From Arthrobacter sp. UNC362MFTsu5.1 (GTDB lineage Bacteria; Actinomycetota; Actinomycetes; Actinomycetales; Micrococcaceae), in contig NZ_JMLE01000004.1 in assembly GCF_000685965.1 (NCBI RefSeq), forward strand, positions 62,001-126,000: 64,000 nt of DNA, written 5' to 3'. Below the pieces are notes generated by a model that saw only the letters and a program-made list of their open reading frames with translations, searched no databases and had not been told where the DNA came from. Positions 62,471 through 64,000 of this stretch are shown piece by piece. A program made the translations under genes and the position numbers. Within the stretch, counting starts at the first letter, position 1, and every line of letters starts with the position of its first letter.

Positions 62471-64000
62471 ATGATCCGTAGAAAACTCAGCCTGGCGGCC
62501 GCCGTCGTCACCGCCACCGCCTTGACCCTCACGGCGTGCAGCGGGGGTGAAGCGCCGGCTGCCGATTCCTCGAAGATCACCATCATGGCGCCGTTCCTGG
62601 AGGCACAGCCGCCGTCCGCCGACGGCGCGGTGCAGCAGAAGCTGGAGGAACTCACCGGCAAGGACGTGAGCATCACCTGGACGCCGAACGCGTCCTACGA
62701 GGACAAGATGAACATCACGCTCGCCTCCTCCGAGATCCCCCAGGTCATGGTGGTGCAGGGCAAGTCGCCGGGCTTCGTCAAGAATGCCGAGGCGGGGGCC
62801 TTCTGGGACCTCACCGACAAACTGGACGAGTACCCCAACCTGAAGACCACCTTCCCGGAGGTCGAGAAGAACGCCAGCGTCAACGGCAAGGTCTACGGCG
62901 TCTTCCGTGCCCGCAACCCCATCCGCTCGGCCGTCATGTTCCGCCAGGACTGGCTGGACAAGCTCGGACTGAAAGCTCCCGAAACCACTGAGGACCTCTA
63001 CAAGGTGGCCAAAGCATTCACCGAACAGGACCCGGACGGCAACGGCCAGAACGACACCTGGGGCATCACCGTTCCCAAGTTCGGCGCCCTGGGCACCAAC
63101 AGCCCGTACGACATGATTGAAACCTGGTACGGCGCGGGCAACCGGTGGACCGAAAGGGACGGAAAGCTGATTCCCAGCTTCGAGACCGAGGAATTCCTGG
63201 AAGCCAACCGCTTCGTCAAGAAGATGGTGGACGAGAAACTCATCAACCCGGACTTCGCCACCTTTGACGGCACCAAGTGGAACGAACCGTTCTTCAACGG
63301 CAAGGGCGGCATCATCGTTGACGTCGACTCCCGCGTCAGCGTCCTCATCAGCCTGTTCAAGCAGGCCAACCCGAACGACTTCCAGAACAAGGTGGGCTTC
63401 GTCGGCGGGCTCAAAGGCCCGGACGGCGAACTGCACACCCATCCCACGGACGGCTACTCCGGCTTCCTGGCCGTGCCCAAGACCAGCGTCCGCACCGAGG
63501 CTGAGCTGAAGAACGTTCTGCAGTTCCTCGACAAGATGAACTCCAAGGACGTGGCCGCGCTCCTCAACAACGGCATCGAAGGCATCAACTTCACTGTCCA
63601 GGACGGCAAGGCAGCCGCCATCAAACCCGAAACCCCTGAAGGCAAGGCCGTGGCCACGGACATCAAGAGCTACGCGCAGCTGGGCACCAACGTCACGGGC
63701 AACAACTTCTACCCCGTCAAGCAGGCCTCGGACTACGAGCAGGAAGTCTTCGACAAGCGGGTCGAGGTCATGGCTGAGGACCTGAAGAGCGCCGTCTACA
63801 ACCCCGCCGCAGCGTTCGTTTCGCCCACCTACGTCGCCAAGGGCGCACAGCTGGACAACATCGTGGCCGACGCCCGGATCAAGTACCTCGCCGGCCAGAC
63901 CGATGAGCAGGGCCTGAAGGATGCCATCAAGCTGTGGAAGACCAGCGGAGGCGACAAGGTCCAGGACGAGATCAACAAGCTCTGGCAGGACAGCAAGTGA
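62471..64000 (+). CDS. Extracellular solute-binding lipoprotein 4 (LipO/YtcQ type)
   Basis: 509 aa, complete: the TGA is the last codon of the window. Signal peptide MIRRKLSLAAAVVTATALTLTAC with lipobox LTAC, then a large family 1 fold (~500 aa) of the LipO/YtcQ group. PDGNGQNDTWGI is its Ca-binding-like loop, and GAGNRWTERDGKLIPSFETEE also matches the group. These take up oligosaccharides, often unsaturated rhamnogalacturonan products, with LplB/YtcP-type permeases expected just past the right edge. AAAGGA lies ~9 nt before ATG 62471. Confidence 0.93.
   Translation: MIRRKLSLAAAVVTATALTLTACSGGEAPAADSSKITIMAPFLEAQPPSADGAVQQKLEELTGKDVSITWTPNASYEDKMNITLASSEIPQVMVVQGKSPGFVKNAEAGAFWDLTDKLDEYPNLKTTFPEVEKNASVNGKVYGVFRARNPIRSAVMFRQDWLDKLGLKAPETTEDLYKVAKAFTEQDPDGNGQNDTWGITVPKFGALGTNSPYDMIETWYGAGNRWTERDGKLIPSFETEEFLEANRFVKKMVDEKLINPDFATFDGTKWNEPFFNGKGGIIVDVDSRVSVLISLFKQANPNDFQNKVGFVGGLKGPDGELHTHPTDGYSGFLAVPKTSVRTEAELKNVLQFLDKMNSKDVAALLNNGIEGINFTVQDGKAAAIKPETPEGKAVATDIKSYAQLGTNVTGNNFYPVKQASDYEQEVFDKRVEVMAEDLKSAVYNPAAAFVSPTYVAKGAQLDNIVADARIKYLAGQTDEQGLKDAIKLWKTSGGDKVQDEINKLWQDSK

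Overview
The window reads as one contiguous piece of a high-GC Actinomycetota chromosome. An Arthrobacter/Pseudarthrobacter-like member of the Micrococcaceae is most likely. The reasons are: a topoisomerase I with a lysine-rich tail; the order ppx - TIM barrel - proC, which I remember from mycobacterial and arthrobacterial genomes; many promoters with a TAnnnT -10 only 6-7 nt before the start codon (leaderless genes); and carbohydrate ABC importers that lack their own ATPase, as is usual where one shared MsiK-type ATPase serves many importers. I see no rRNA, tRNA, CRISPR array, insertion sequence or prophage. No block stands out as foreign by its coding pattern.

Left third (1-28 kb), housekeeping and small regulons. 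It holds the start of a lipoprotein; a stand-alone PheS-like ligase with an FDX-ACB domain and a possible leader peptide; a NYN-domain nuclease-like protein; a large methyltransferase whose 3' end lies antisense to an MFS gene; an ArsR/MFS divergon; topA; a DUF559-type protein bracketed by two copies of a 54-nt palindrome; sseB-like, ppx and TIM-barrel genes; an ECF42 sigma factor with its DGPF partner and a matching TGTCGA promoter; two tandem copies of a structured small RNA; proC; a TrkH/RCK potassium uptake pair; acuC; the lldD/lldR lactate pair with two clear operators; and a GH3 glycosidase / sugar MFS / TetR group.

Right two thirds (28-64 kb), a catabolic island for plant-type polysaccharide sugars. 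A LacI-family gene at 28.0-29.0 kb sits beside the first of nine GAGAAAnCGnTTTCTC-like boxes. The boxes lie at 29.16, 43.06, 43.11, 45.42, 49.10, 49.14, 54.55, 61.41 and 61.52 kb, and most lie directly after a recognisable -10. The genes behind them encode: an oxidative uronate/aldarate route (Gfo/Idh oxidoreductase, extended SDR resembling uronate dehydrogenase, KdgD, enolase-superfamily cycloisomerase or dehydratase, ketoglutarate semialdehyde dehydrogenase); an esterase; two fusions of a Gfo/Idh dehydrogenase with a DUF6807 domain; a creatinase-fold M24 protein without most metal ligands; two complete permease/binding-protein sets plus one orphan binding protein; two DUF624 membrane proteins; a GH42 beta-galactosidase and a GH78 alpha-L-rhamnosidase; and a LipO-type binding protein ending exactly at the right edge. 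Together they look like uptake and breakdown of rhamnose-, galactose- and galacturonate-containing material such as rhamnogalacturonan. That substrate is inference.

Between the uronate operon and the rest of the island lie a small repeat-rich protein and a SulP-STAS-carbonic anhydrase fusion with no visible link to the regulon. The observations most worth follow-up are the tandem structured RNAs, the 54-nt palindrome pair, the LacI-box network with the DUF6807 fusions, and the PheS-like ligase with its leader.
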